DNA from: Acanthopleura granulata
Lineage: Eukaryota; Mollusca; Polyplacophora; Chitonida; Chitonidae
Assembly (NCBI GenBank): GCA_016165875.1
Contig: JABBOT010000004.1
Span: 29,665,866-29,729,865, forward strand
DNA length: 64,000 nucleotides
Reading direction: 5' to 3'
Within the stretch, counting starts at the first letter, position 1; every line of letters begins with the position of its first letter. A model generated the notes under the pieces. That model searched no databases. It was given only the letters and a program-made list of their open reading frames with translations, and was not told the origin of the DNA. Positions 11,401 to 23,700 of this stretch are shown here, one piece after another. The position numbers and the translations under genes were made by a program.

Positions 11401-13014
11401 AAATACAACCGTCAAGTTAAGTCGTGGCAGATCTTACAAGCTCAGGTGTATGCAGAGCTGTAGACCTCACTGTAGTGACAGATACCTCTTGATGCTGCAT
11501 GTTCAAACCCATGTTCTGTTATTTTTAATTGTGGCCATAAATCAAAAAAATGTGTCTCCCTGGCACTGGACAGTCGCATCAACAAATTTGTTAAGTCATA
11601 TCTGAGTCAGAGATTCTTGTGCTTTTAAGCCTCAATGAAATAATCAATACTTCTGGTGAAGATTGTGAGGTTTTATGAAGAGTATCAATTGAATTGAAAA
11701 CAGAAATACACCTTCATGCAGAAGATATGGGATTCATGTAACTCAGTTCACAGGCACTTGTCTCAGAGTTATCTGCCCCTCCCTTTCTACTAGATATGTA
11801 CATTGCATGTATATTACACTGTTTATTTATTTATTTGATTGGTGTTTTATGCCAAACTCAAGAATATTTACTTATACGACGACAGCCAGCATTATGGTGG
11901 GGGGGAAACTGGGCAGAGCCCGGGGGAAATCCACGACCATCCGTAGGTTGCTGGCACGTATAGCCAAAGAGGAAGCCAGCAAAAGTGTGGCTTGAACTCC
12001 CAGCGACCACATTGGTGGGAGGCTTCTGGGTCATTGCGCTAGCACGCTGAACCATGGAGGCCCCCACACGGTTTATAGTATAATGTATACTGACATATAT
12101 GATAACAAGGTAGGTGACACAGGTGTCTGAGGCTTAGGTTTTTTTTTTATCTCTTGGCCAGATTTGACCAAATGGTATTGCCATAGTGGGCGGCATTTGT
12201 TCGTCAGCCCGTTCATCTGTCTGCCCATATTCCTGGTAAAAGCTCTATCTCTAGGACGGTTTATCCGGTGTTCACCCAACTTCTACCACACATACACACT
12301 GACATGGGGAAGAACCTTATTGATTTTCAGTGACCTTGACAATTTTCTTCAAGGTCATTGGGGTGATTTGAATTAAATTTTATTCAAGGCTTGTAAACGC
12401 ACTGTATGTAGAACTTTTTAGCCCAATTTCACCAAACTTACTCATTGGCATGAGGAAGAACAATATTGATTTTCAACAACCTTGACCTTTTTCTTCGAGG
12501 TCACTGGGTACACTAAAGTTAAATTTTATGAAAGGGTTGTAAACAGGATATCACTAGAATGGTTTTGGCACAAGTTCACCAAACCTACACCATACTTGCT
12601 CTTTGGCATGAGGAAGAATCATATTGATTTTCAGGTACCTTGACCTTTTCCTTTAAGAGCATTGGGGTCATTTAATTTAATTGTATAAAAGGCTTGTGAA
12701 CGCCCTATCTCTTGATTAGTTTGTCTCAAGTTCACCAAATTTGTACAACACCTACACATTTTTGTGAATGTCTGGTAATGTAATGTAAATATTATCTCTT
12801 GGAATATATATCTATTGGTTACATTGTACGTGCTAAAAGCAGAGGGGTTTTAATGGCATTTTTTTACATAGTGTATAATGTGATGTTTGTGTCTGGTTGT
12901 CAGGAGCTGAAGAGAATTCATGGTGGGGACACTGGTTTGGACAGTAGCAACACTGGCAGTATCAACCTCAACACGAAGTCTGTGGGGATGGGATGGCCAT
13001 GCTGTGGAAGCTAA
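8500..13014 (+). CDS. RAB43: Rab GTPase of the Rab43 (Rab19/43) group
   Basis: Small GTPase that acts as a membrane-trafficking switch; family members work at the Golgi and in retrograde transport. Exons 8500-8703, 9642-9825, 10771-10916 and 12904-13014 give 214 residues (human RAB43 is about 212). Visible motifs: P-loop GDAGVGKT (25-32), switch I STIGVDF with Thr50, WDTAGQE (72-78), the Rab stretch [18 protein letters not shown] (130-134) and ETSAKD (160-165). The [11 protein letters not shown] segment favours Rab43 over Rab19 or Rab30. The C terminus is GWPCCGS, a CCXX-type double-cysteine prenylation signal. The start ATG has A at -3 and G at +4. Exon 1 fits the family only if it ends at 8703 before GC, making intron 1 GC-AG; the GT donor six bases earlier would remove Val67-Lys68 in frame. 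The other introns are GT-AG. Confidence 0.95.
8704..9641 (+). other. RAB43 intron 1, probable GC-AG intron
   Basis: The exon ends AAAG and the intron starts GCACGT; the acceptor is TATTTAG at 9641. The resulting [15 protein letters not shown] join keeps the invariant Rab interswitch length. An alternative GT donor is at 8698 (GTAAAG). The intron also stays open in the reading frame until a stop at 8887-8889, so retention would give a truncated 129-residue product. A foldback sequence lies at 9041-9102. Confidence 0.7.
9041..9102. repeat. Short foldback sequence in RAB43 intron 1
   Basis: ATGTCAGTCAAAACA and TTGGTGTGTG are mirrored by CACACACCAA and a diverged GTTTGGTTGACAT around a 7-nt loop. 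The inner 10-bp stem is perfect and the outer part is imperfect. It may be a small MITE relic. Confidence 0.6.
9985..10160 (+). repeat. Dispersed repeat copy A (RAB43 intron 2)
   Basis: A block starting near TTATTGGGTTTTAG, running through ATTCTCATCTATTTCATT and ending AAGGATGGCCT, is similar in order and content to 39581-39780 in cathepsin C intron 1. The second copy is on the same strand and carries an expanded AAT microsatellite. The two are likely copies of one old interspersed element of unknown class. Confidence 0.55.
10391..10630 (+). mobile_element. tRNA-derived SINE copy (diverged, near full length)
   Basis: The element reads head to tail: a GGGGCCTCCATGACC head, an internal TGGTCATGGGTTTCCCC block, TTTCCTCCCATTGTAATG, and a tail CCAATCAAATAAATAAAC. 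The tRNA B-box region is degraded. It lies in RAB43 intron 2, in sense orientation. Confidence 0.75.
11819..12066 (-). mobile_element. tRNA-derived SINE copy (near full length)
   Basis: Read on the minus strand, it begins with a tRNA-like head: GGTTCAGCGTGCTAGCGC resembles an A box, and GAGTTCAAGCC about 50 nt later resembles a B box. It continues through a GGATGGTCGTGGATTTCCCC block and the CCACCATAATGCTGGC block. It ends in the AAATAAATAAAT tail, which appears as TTTATTTATTTG at the left. This is one of the best-preserved copies in the window. It lies in RAB43 intron 3. Confidence 0.85.
12266..12755. repeat. Degenerate ~150-bp tandem repeat
   Basis: About three units share the landmarks TTCACCAAACTTAC, GGCATGAGGAAGAA, ATATTGATTTTCA, CCTTGACCTTTTTC, GAGGTCACTGGG and AAGGCTTGTAAACG. 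The AAGAA landmarks lie at 12310, 12456 and 12614, giving spacings of 146 and 158 bp. The inverted CCTTGACC / AGGTCA words inside each unit could pair. It lies in RAB43 intron 3. Confidence 0.75.
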
Positions 13015-13137
13015 CAGAGGGGAGTCTCCTACTGGTCAAAACCCTGATTCCTAGTTCTCACAGAACAGCAGGTCACAGGCGATTCGTCTTCTTTCCAAGC
13101 TTCCTTAATAATGACATACAACATGGCTTTGTAATAT

Positions 13138-13143
13138 AATAAA
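13138..13143 (+). terminator. Proximal poly(A) signal candidate for RAB43
   Basis: AATAAA 124 bp after the stop codon; a short-UTR form is possible. Confidence 0.4.
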
Positions 13144-16100
13144 TGACAGTTTTTGTCTAGCTTGTATTTTCTTGCCTGAAGATGTTGCCAGTGACTGTAT
13201 GTCACAGGTCTTGAAATGACACAGTCTGGAAATCCATTTATATGTACTAAGATATTGATGTCCCCTTCATTTAAAACCAACCTAGCCATGATAGTGATAG
13301 AAGGACCACCCAGTGATGTTAATTCCAGGTACAGGGAGCATGTTTATGTCTGGTTTTAGTCTTCATAACAAGATTTATGTTGTTCTCTGAAGTAAAGGAA
13401 GCATCATTTGTTTCAGTTTAACAGTTTAAGTGCAGGGAATGATTTCTTTCACAAGTGCACTGTAAGTTACTGAGCAACAAATTTTTATCTCTCATATTGC
13501 ATTGCTTAAATTTACATCCACCTAATGATCTACTTCAGTAATTTTCCTGTCCCATTTGAGGGGGATAAATTTGGTGCTATGGATTAAAGTATGCTTCTAA
13601 TCTCATTTCTGTGCACTTCTGATATCATTGATGTTGGCATATATGCTGGTCTGTAATGTATTGTTTATATTTAGGGAGTGTTGTAAGAGAATATGCACAC
13701 GATGCACATATAGTGGGTATGGTTTGGAAAGTAATGCTCTGATCAGTAACGTGGTTTGCTGTTGACTTGCGGTTGCAATGTTTATACATGGAAATTGGGG
13801 TTAATCCTCTTAAAGATTAAGCTTGAATCTTGAATTTCACACTCCATGAGTAAGTGAGAATTCTGTTTGCTTAGTTATCATCAAGATGAATCAATGCATT
13901 GGGAATACTCAGGTCTACTTACAATATGTCAGCAAAGAAATGCTATAGAGTTCCCATGAAAGGTGGAGGGTTTGGGTCAATTTAAAGGTTTTACAATGAC
14001 TTATTTTTTGTCCCCTATTTTATGATTTTTTAAATGTAAGCTCCTTTAACTGTTTTAATGTATTGCACCGAAGTGTCTATCCCTCAGTAAGGATTCATAT
14101 TTTCTTTTAGCTATATGTTGAAAATAATTTATTACAAAATTGGCTCAATTCTTAAACTAAAGATCAAAAGTTGTAGTTTGTAAAGATATATTATTCAGAA
14201 AGGAATAAAATTTTGAACCCCATATTGTATTATGTGTGGCAGAAGGAAAGAAGGTTTTATTATACTTCAGGGACAGGTTCCCACTGTTTCCATTAAGGCA
14301 GTGTGTATTATTTGCTGAAAAGGAATGCTTTATTCCAGTAGCATATTAAGCCATTTTTTCCAGTTATCTGTGTTATGAGGCAGGGGACATAGTTTCTGTT
14401 TGATTGTATATGCTATGGTATAAATGGGTTAGTGTCCCATCATAGTAACTACTCTGAATATATGTATATATATTTGGGAGGGGAGGGGTGTGTGGGGTAG
14501 TTATTAGTATGTCTGCTTAACATACATGTGAGTTGAGTTCTTTAAGAGAAATATTTCACCCTGTTTGAGAAATATGAGGCTCAGAAAATTGACATAACCA
14601 GATTGTTAAGATACTTCAGAGCATACTGTTTCACACAAAATAATTTCGTTTAAGATTTAGGACATCCATCATTGTTTTTGTGATTGTCATGATTGTATAC
14701 GAATACCTTCTGTCTATAATTAGTATAACGCTATGAAACAGTTCAATTAGTGACCCGTGAATAAGTGTGCTTGCACATTAGCCTAATCACAAGCCATCAA
14801 TTTCTGTATGAAAACTGGCGTATATTATTGTAATGTTTTAACACATGTAATTTGATACTGGTGTGTATTGTGATAATATATATTTTGCTTCTTAGTCCAT
14901 ATTCTGCCATAAACTAGACCAATTGTATTGCTAATGTACCAGTATATGCATTGTCAAAAAGGTTGATATCTTGTGTAATTTAAAATCATAGAGAGATGTA
15001 GGAAATTGGAAGTCAGTATGTAAAATGGTGCATGCAGTTAGGTCATAAATATATAGTTCTAGTAACTGATAAACAAAAACCAGAAGAAAAAAAAAAACAC
15101 ACAGCACAAGAAAAGTAATCAGCATTTTCTACCAAGTCCTGTAATGTTAGTTATCTTCAAATTGTGAATGCTGACATATATGTAATTCCTTAACACCCAA
15201 GATCAGTAGAAGTGAAACAAACCTAAAAAATGAAAAGAGGTTCACAGAAGATTTCCTCAGTTTCTGTATTTCTTTACCTTTTTATTTTATGCAGGTTGAC
15301 AGGAGGAATATTTGCATGTGATGTAATGAAGCTTGTAACTAGTAAATGGCACATTGTGATATGTAACTGATGTAAATGACCACTTTTATTTTGCTAAGGA
15401 GATAGAACAGTGGCATAAATATATAAGCTTTTCTCAATTTTGTCTCTAAGGTTTGCCTATGCTGTTGACAAAACAAAAGTGTTAGTGTCATAGTTGTTTG
15501 TGCGAAATTTGATCCAGGCTACATGTTCAGGGACCAGTGGTGTATAAAAGTCTAAGTTCTAAGTAAATCGGTATGTACAGTGTTTAAATTTTTACTGTGG
15601 TGTGTTGTAAATTGGTTGTGCTAACAGCCACATGGTGTATTGCAACAAGACAAGTACATTTTAAAGTTAATTTTTGAAAACTCGGTGAATTTAATAGTAG
15701 TATAAGTTACAAATGCTTATGATGTCACCTGTCTTCTTTAAGATTTGAATTTTTAGTCAGACAGACTAGTGATAAGCAGGGTATTATGAATTAATTTATA
15801 CATGTGCAATTGGCATGCACTGTTAACAGATTTTAATATAAGAATATCTCTACATATTTAAAGACCAGGGGCTTATTTCCAAACCTGGGTACAGGGATTT
15901 TCCACAATAAATGAAGTCCTCATTAATCAGAGAGCTTACAGAGTATAAGAATTTCCATATGAAAACCATTCAGAGTTACTGAACTGCTAGTATTATTTGG
16001 TAGGGTGTGAACATATGCGAAATTCAGAGGTTGCCATGTTAGTTACATGCACAATGAAGTTACCTTCTGTGCTGTAGGACATGTAGAGAGTATCGTTGTG

Positions 16101-16533
16101 TCATGTGATAGCATTTCTCAGCAAGCACTATGATTGGTCAAGTGTTTACGATGTTTGGCATGCACTAGAAGAACTAACCCTTCAAGATCTGGCAACAGTT
16201 GAAGAAGTCTGTGTGATGAAATAAGTAATTTATGGATACCTTGGACATGTATCGTAATTTGTACCATTGCCAGAATGTTAATTCAGTGAAAACCTTAATA
16301 ATAAAAAAACCCCCAAAAATAAGCAAGCATATTAAAGCATACATGTAGAGTTGTATATACTATTTGATGTATAAATACGTAATTTGTGTTCACCATTGTG
16401 TCTCTTTGTTGCGGCTTGCAGTAGCACCAACTGTATGTACATATTGGTTCTGGCTATTGCACAGCACCCATTATTGTGTTGTTCGGTCTCTATTTTCTTG
16501 GCTGCACTGTGTGTATATACTGAAAGTTTCATG

Positions 16534-16539
16534 AATAAA
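16534..16539 (+). terminator. Distal poly(A) signal candidate for RAB43
   Basis: AATAAA in ATGAATAAATGTTTATGG, followed by T/TG-rich sequence. It would close a ~3.5 kb 3' UTR. Confidence 0.4.
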
Positions 16540-17214
16540 TGTTTATGGAAATATAATTAATGTCTGACATATTTTTGCTTTAATTAATGGATCAATTGTT
16601 ACCAGACTCTAAATACATGTATTTGCTTCAATTTCTTTGTTCTTCACTCCCATGCTGGATCACATTCTTGATCTACTCACATGATTTTTGTACAAATAGA
16701 GTGGCAATGATGGAAAAGTGTTCTGAACATACAGCTTTGCAGAAAGTGTACATTGCCAAAGATCATTCCCTCTGCCACCCAATCCCCATCCTGTATCTCG
16801 TAATGGGGCCTTTTTTCCTCCAGGATATAGTGATCACCTCTATTTGTCTGTCTTCTTGTGTTTCTGTTATCCTGTCAACACCAACTGCACCCATAGAGCT
16901 ATTCCAGTGCATCAATCTCTCATTGCCTTTTCCTGGCTACTATTTCAATGCAGCTGTTGTGAGTAGGGGGGCAAAGGGAGAAAGAGTACCAATGTGGTAA
17001 AAAATGACAAATGGGCAAGAATGACCATTTAACCCATCTCCCCGTCCTCACTGCTAATGCTGTCAGTACTAATGTCAATTAGCTAATTGGAGGAATAAGG
17101 GCAGATTGTCACCAAAGACACCTCTTAAATATTAAAGCCAGAACATGCAGGATTCATTTTTGCAACTTAGCTGGTTTGTGTGATTGGGTTGTAACATCAC
17201 TGTCAGGATTATTT

Positions 17215-17745
17215 AGGTCAAATGCCTATGGGTGTCACCTCATAGCAGTCTGGAATGCCGACATTGATAGTGCTGCCTCACTGGACGACCATGCTGGGGA
17301 CACTACAAAATGACACCTCACCCCTGTCACATTATACTGAAAATGGGATGAACAGTACATGATCTATTCCACTTATGCCGAATGCCACGATAGATGGTGC
17401 CAAGATTACCAATGTTTTGGGAATGAACTTGACAAGTTTTCAGTCATATATAGAGAGTGCTCTTGGTTGGCAGGGAGAGTCAATGCTGCCAAAGTGCTCT
17501 TGCCACTGGAATATCATGTCAAAGATATCGGACATGACACCCCACCCAGTCACATACTGACAAAGGGCTGGCCAGTCCTGATTTCCTTGCTCTAACCTTA
17601 AAGCGCAAAGCGCCAAGCAAGGAAGCAACAAGTAACATGTTTGAAATCTTTGGTATGACCCACCTGGGACTGATCCTGGATGTACTGACCCAGAGGAAGA
17701 CGCTTCTAACCATGCACTAGGCCACCTTGGCAGTTGACAGTTCAG
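17215..17745. repeat. Decayed interspersed repeat with tRNA-like end
   Basis: The segment has higher GC than its surroundings and contains AAGCGCCAAGCAAGGAAGC, TTTGGTATGACCC, GGGACTGATCCTGG and TCTAACCATGCACTAGGCC. The last part recalls the T-arm and anticodon-arm order of a tRNA-derived sequence read backwards. Short ORFs here (for example 17359-17595) look like chance. The family was not identified. Confidence 0.4.
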
Positions 17746-17823
17746 GTAGGTAACTCCAATGAACCATACTTTTGATAAAACTAAAATAATCACAAAATCA
17801 CAACATTAATAATTGGTATCATC

Positions 17824-17829
17824 TTTATT
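17824..17829 (-). terminator. Poly(A) signal candidate for the GST gene
   Basis: TTTATT on the plus strand is AATAAA on the minus strand. It lies about 2.9 kb after the GST stop codon and would make 17.8-20.76 kb its 3' UTR; shorter forms are possible. Confidence 0.4.
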
Positions 17830-20761
17830 TCACATTGTTGTAACATATGCCCCTCAGTAAAACAGCCATAGCAATCTCATTCTGGGAATTAATCCCAGCC
17901 ATAAGTACACTTGGAGTAAACTGCATGTGGAAAAACTTGCCAAACAGGAAGAACTTAATCAAAAATAAAACAGAGTTATTCAAAGAACTTTTTGACAGAT
18001 CTATTGTGGTATAAATGTAATGGTACCCTTTGGACAAAATCTCCATGTCGTATATAATTTGTTGCGCACAGATAGTAAATGTAGTAAAAACACAGGTTAA
18101 TCCTGAAATGTAGGCAGAGGTACAAATATATACATTCTACACCATAGTATAAAAGTGTACAGATACTTAACCAGCAGTGATGTTTATTACTTGCAGTCCT
18201 TCGAAATCCTCTCTCTAATCACCATATTGTGCCAATGTAAGCTGGCCTTGAACACTGCACAATGAGTTCCATAGTCATGAATGGACAGCACAAAAACATG
18301 CATACATTAAAAAGCAAATAAAAACAGTAAAATTAAAATACTGGCTAAACACAAAATAAAGCTGAAACACACTGCTTAAAGGAGGCTTTAGTTTAAATAA
18401 CACATACAGTAAACAGTCTTAATAGTAAAAAAGAAAACTAAATAAAAGAGAGAGAGAGGAGGAAATAATAAATCCAACCAACGAGGACAAGGGTCACAAC
18501 ATGAAGCAGACATCATATATTCTGTTCTGGCTTTCTTGAACTTGTAATACTGCATCTAGAAATACAGGACAAACACATCTTAGACACAAGCAACAATACA
18601 GAATCACACACATATCTGAACACTCGACCATATTGTTTATCAGCAGCCAAAATGAGCACCAGCATCGAGGCAGAAGAAAAAGGAAATGCCTGGTAGAAGC
18701 TACGACTATTACTGACTACAGGGGCAAGAACGGGCAGCCACTAACTTAAAGAACCATTCGATATCTTCGACTGGTACTAAAAATAGATTATGTCCCATCT
18801 TTTCTGACAAACTGCTAAAACTTTGATCTGACACATAATACGGCGATGTCTGCATAAGTAAAACAAAACGGTGCCACACAGCATGTCATGGCCTTAATTG
18901 AACGGAAGTGTCCTGCTAGACAGATTCGTGAATAAATTTGGCGCCTGGCACATAATTTCCCCCAGTTCAATAATAGTTGTCCAAAAATGGTGACTAGGAC
19001 CCCTGATCGATGTTATTATGTCACCTGGATGCCATCTTCTTGAAGTAGGCTTCTCCGGTCAACTTTTTCCTTTGAAACAATTCTTACAAATTTCTGCTTT
19101 TCTGAACTTGTATATCCCAAGTAACAGACTACAGTAGGTGCGATCTTATCTTAAAATGTTGCACATCTAAACAAAGATCATTTTGTTTTTCTTCAACGCA
19201 TATTTTCCTATCAAGGCTGGCACATATTAGAACAAGGTTTCAAATTGGTTACTTGTTTCAAAGGATGTTTAAAAAGTCGCTGGCACTACACAGCACTAGA
19301 AAAATTTGGTAGATAATGTAATACATTGTACAAGGTGCAAAAAGGTTGAGTCACTCTGATCTACCACAATTGTGGTGGACAATGTTATATAATGTAATTC
19401 AAGCTGGAGCAAAACGTTGGGTAAACTCTGATCTACAGACTGATACAGGCCAAGATATTACCTCAAAGTTGCTAAAAAATGTCTGCGATGCATAACTAGA
19501 CCATTTGCAGCCAAATTCACATTGTTCTAAAGTTTAATGCTAAACACACAAACAGGTCAGGTTTATCAGGGTATACCGGGAGTATTTTTGTCAAGCAAAA
19601 AGGCTAAAATAGTAAATATGAGTGATATTATACTACAGGTACCATATATGTGTTAAAACAGCGGAATGAGTAACGACAGGTATTTCCATGCATGCAATTT
19701 TTTTCTTGAAACTGGTGTTTGTTGGAATATACTATAACACTTCTGAAAGTCATTTTTAATGACAATTTATTCTACAAGTAAAAAAGTATGTAGCAAAGCA
19801 TTTCTCTGTATTTAACAGTGAAGTCAAGTTATGATCTTTATCAATGCAGGTTTATAAAATTCAACAATTTCTTTTGTGTTTATATATCAATATATCTGAA
19901 AACAACATGGATGCTCAAATATTTCAAATTTGAACAGCAAAACTGTTCATTTGATTGGTCAAATTCCAAGATAAAGAGAGCTTAATACCACAGATTAATT
20001 CTTTGATGCTTCATGCCCCCAGAAAGTTATTTTCTGAATTTGTGACCTACATGTCTAAAGAAACCTACCTGTACAAGTCTATCACATTTAAACCACTAAA
20101 AATGTGTGGAAAGTCACACCAAGATAGCTACAAAAACTGCACTCACCTGGATGGTAGGTGCAGGGGCAACAAATGCATTTTCAGTACAAATATACAACAT
20201 CTCATCATTTAAAGGTAATGAAAATGAAAACAAAGTACACATAGAATGTACTGCATTACAAAAAAAAGAGTGAAGAAAAGTGGCATCAATTTCTTATTAA
20301 ATCCCTACACAATCAGTTCCTTTTCTACTTGAAGAAGTAACTTTTTCATTTTAATGCTTAATTTCATTAAGTAGAACTCAGAACTAGAAATTTCTACATC
20401 TTTCAACTCAGTAATCAATTCAAATTTAACTAAGCTATTTAACACACAGCATGTTAAGAAAATTCATGAGTCATTTTCTGTAGGAGTACAAACATTTAAT
20501 TTACATTAATAATTTAAATACAGTATATTGAAACTGTAAACAGTAGATAATAACAATTTTTAATATGGCACTGTGGCAGTTTTGTGAAAATGTAATTGTA
20601 AATAGCACATCTTTTGAAGACCATCTACCATCATAAACAAAGCAAGAATGCACAGGAAAATCAAAGGCATGTAACTCTACAAGCAGTGAAACTCGCTGGG
20701 TTGTTGCCTCCAGGCTGGGATTTGCTATGGTGATTGGGGCATGCTTTTTGCAACTGGGGAC
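17830..20761 (-). other. Probable 3' UTR or downstream region of the GST gene
   Basis: AT-rich sequence with no plausible exon on either strand, only short frames without family resemblance (for example 19955-20212). It contains no SINE copy, which fits transcribed UTR, but there is no direct evidence. Confidence 0.4.
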
Positions 20762-23700
20762 TTACTTGAACTGCGCAACCTTATTATTAACTGGCCGACT
20801 CATGAACTTGTCTGAATTCATGTATTTCTTTATATTGGGTAGTTCCTCGAATCGTTTCACAAATGCACACAACTTTGGGAAATCGTCCAGGCTTGTGGGT
20901 TCCATCAATTTATGTTGGTCAAACAGTTCATACATTGGGAAGTCCACAATTGTAATCTACACAAAGAAAGAAATTTAGATGGAAAATTAAGTAAAAAGAG
21001 CATAAGTTAATTATAAAATGAGTTTTATCCTAAACAATTTGAAGTCATTTTCTCATTTTTTATTTATTTGATTGTTGTTTAATGTTTCACGCAAGAAATT
21101 ATTATTTGTTCCTGGCAGTCAGTCTTACGGGTGGAGGAATAAGAACTCTATTTCATCGTCATTTTAAAGTTGTAAGTTTGTAATACACAAAGATGATTCT
21201 TTCTGTGTAGCAACTTGTACCGACACTGCTCACGAGAGGACAATTTTATTCTATAATAATTTGGTGATGTAAGTAGACAGAGATTACAAATAACATGCAA
21301 CTTCAACAAGAATACTTACATTTTTACCACCAAACCAAGGGTCATCACCTAGAAATTCTTCAAACTGTTTCAGCAGAAGTGGCAAATTTTTGAAATAGTT
21401 TACCTTGAGCTTTTCCTGTAAAGAGCAGAGAAAAGGTAATAATTTCATTTCAAGTACATGCCCATATGGACTACTAACACGTATAACGGTGTGGCTAGAA
21501 GCCAAACTCACTGGTACATTAAAAGGTAGCTATTTATTATCCAGTAAGGTTCCAAGATGCAGTTTGTTTCTCCATTCACGGGTTAGCTTATTGCATATGG
21601 CCCAATTGCTTTTCTCTAAAAAGAAACCAATACAGGATTTCATTTTACGTAATGATGTGCTGCATGTGTTCAGAATGCTGAAGACCCACAATCCGTTTTC
21701 AAATTGGTAACAATGTCCTAGAGTAATTTTATATGTTGTAGATACATGCAGTCTCAAACTACTCACAAATCTGGAAACACATACTGACCTGCTGACATGT
21801 ATATTCCATTTTCCTATGTGCTAAACCTGCCTGTTCCCTCCTAAGGGATACCCAAAATCAGTATAGTAAGCTGACAGCAGGTTAAAGGAGAAGACCAGGG
21901 GAAGAATAACATAATTTGTAGGGAAGAGTAAGGTTTGAAGACTTCAAAAACACCATCCAATAATTGTTTAGAGACATATGCTTCACCGCCATAAGCTCAT
22001 ATAGCTGTCAGAAGATGTGGACATTTTACCACCTGGCTGATTGATGTGAATCAGGCCCTTTGCTCTCTAGCAGTGAAATATCATGGGTGGCTCCATCCCG
22101 CCTGTATTCGACATGATGTTTGTGCCGCCAAAATCTGTACAATGTGGCATCTTGCCAGCTCCACACTGACAGAACAGAGACAGCAGCCTACCACTCATAA
22201 TAGTTGAATTTGCACCCCTATACGAGCAGCATTATGTATATTCAAAAGTTAGAATGGTAATGATTTACGGGCCTGATTCATGTCATATTCACTAATCATT
22301 CTTTACCTAATCCTGTGTTCTAACTGATCAAAATTATTTTCAAAGTTACGTCCCCATATACAGGGATGTATTTATTATCCACAACAGAGTGTGTGTCTTA
22401 TGATCTACTTTAAAATTTGTTGCCTTGGAAATAAAAAAATCAATAAAAAAATTGACAGTCGTTTTTAAATCTTCAAATCATACTATTTTACTACAAGCTG
22501 ACCAATACTTCCCCTGTCTTCTCCTTTAAGAATTCAATGTCTATACAAGCATGGCTAAACTTTACTCAATCAGTCAAAAACATTTGGCAGCAGTACCAAG
22601 TAATTAAGAATCTTATTCCTGACTTACATATTCAGGGTTGTAACACAATCGCACAACATTGTTGCGGAAATCCATGGCCTGGTTCTCCATCATGTCAACA
22701 CGAACCTTTTCTGTTTCTGTAGTGCCCACTACAAACAAACAAATACAGATATATGCATGAAATGAATTACCAATTTGAACTTATCAAGCTTACTCTGTTC
22801 AGTGTTGTCATAACTCTTTCAACAATATCCCATCCACTTTTGGATACATGAAGCGAACACAAACCTTGGTTCATCATGCAAGTCTCCCAAATCCCAAAGG
22901 AAACACGCAGATACACACATCATGGTTTAATACAAGACGCAGTGCATGGGTCTTCATAAGATGCCGCATCGTGTATGACAGTAAAATCCAAGTTCTGTCC
23001 TCAGACACTGGGTCAAAGATCAGACATACATCTGCCAGGAGAGGAAGATCCGCCATTAGCCTAACGAATTTAGTTCTGTATTTAATTGATTGCTGTTTAC
23101 CACCTTACTAAAGCATTGTTCACTTTGCTGAAGTGGCATTATAAAGCCCCAATTGTTCATTCATTCTGGCAACATTTATGACATGAGGAAACCAGGATAA
23201 TCCACAACCTGACGACAGGTACCTGACAGCAAAAGCCGCAAGCTGGATTCAAACATGTGACCTCATGGGAAAAGGGAGCGGACAGTCACTGCAAGCCAGT
23301 TCCAACAGTCTAAGCCAGCCAATACCACTTTTTGGAGATCTTATCAATGTTGACAAAACACTCAGGTATGAACTCTGGCCTGAGGAAAGGCCAAAATTAA
23401 ATGCCACTAATCACTTTCTACCTGTGCAATAAATATATTCCATTAGGTAAGCAACACCCAAATGCGCCCTTGTAGATGTACACGTATGAAGACTCCTAGG
23501 CTTTGGCCCAGCTCTCCAGAAGATACATGTACAATGTTAACCCCCCCAAAAGAGGAGGAAGTCAGACAGGTTAGTCAAACCAGTCCATTTGTAATCCACC
23601 CTGTGAGACTCATCAATTATAACAATTACGAAAGTCTCAGATATAAATGTTGATATGAACATGACACTTTACAAAGTGAGTGAGTGTTAGTTAGGGAAGC

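Larger units (their letters stand above)
13015..16560 (+). other. Probable long 3' UTR of the RAB43-like gene
   Basis: About 3.5 kb of AT-rich sequence follows the stop with no plausible exon and no SINE copy. AATAAA occurs at 13138-13143, which would give a short UTR, and again at 16534-16539 (ATGAATAAATG), which would give a long one. Which end is used cannot be told from sequence. Confidence 0.4.

Noticed and set aside
16587..17000. 137-codon plus-strand ORF
   Set aside because: No family resemblance, no splice-compatible neighbours, and it lies in low-constraint sequence after the RAB43 poly(A) candidate.
17440..17793. 117-codon minus-strand ORF
   Set aside because: It falls in a decayed repeat block and shows no family motif.
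23083..23320. Possible additional SINE copy in a GST intron
   Set aside because: Only scattered words match (GAGGAAACCAGG, AAGCTGGATTCAAACATG); too decayed to call.
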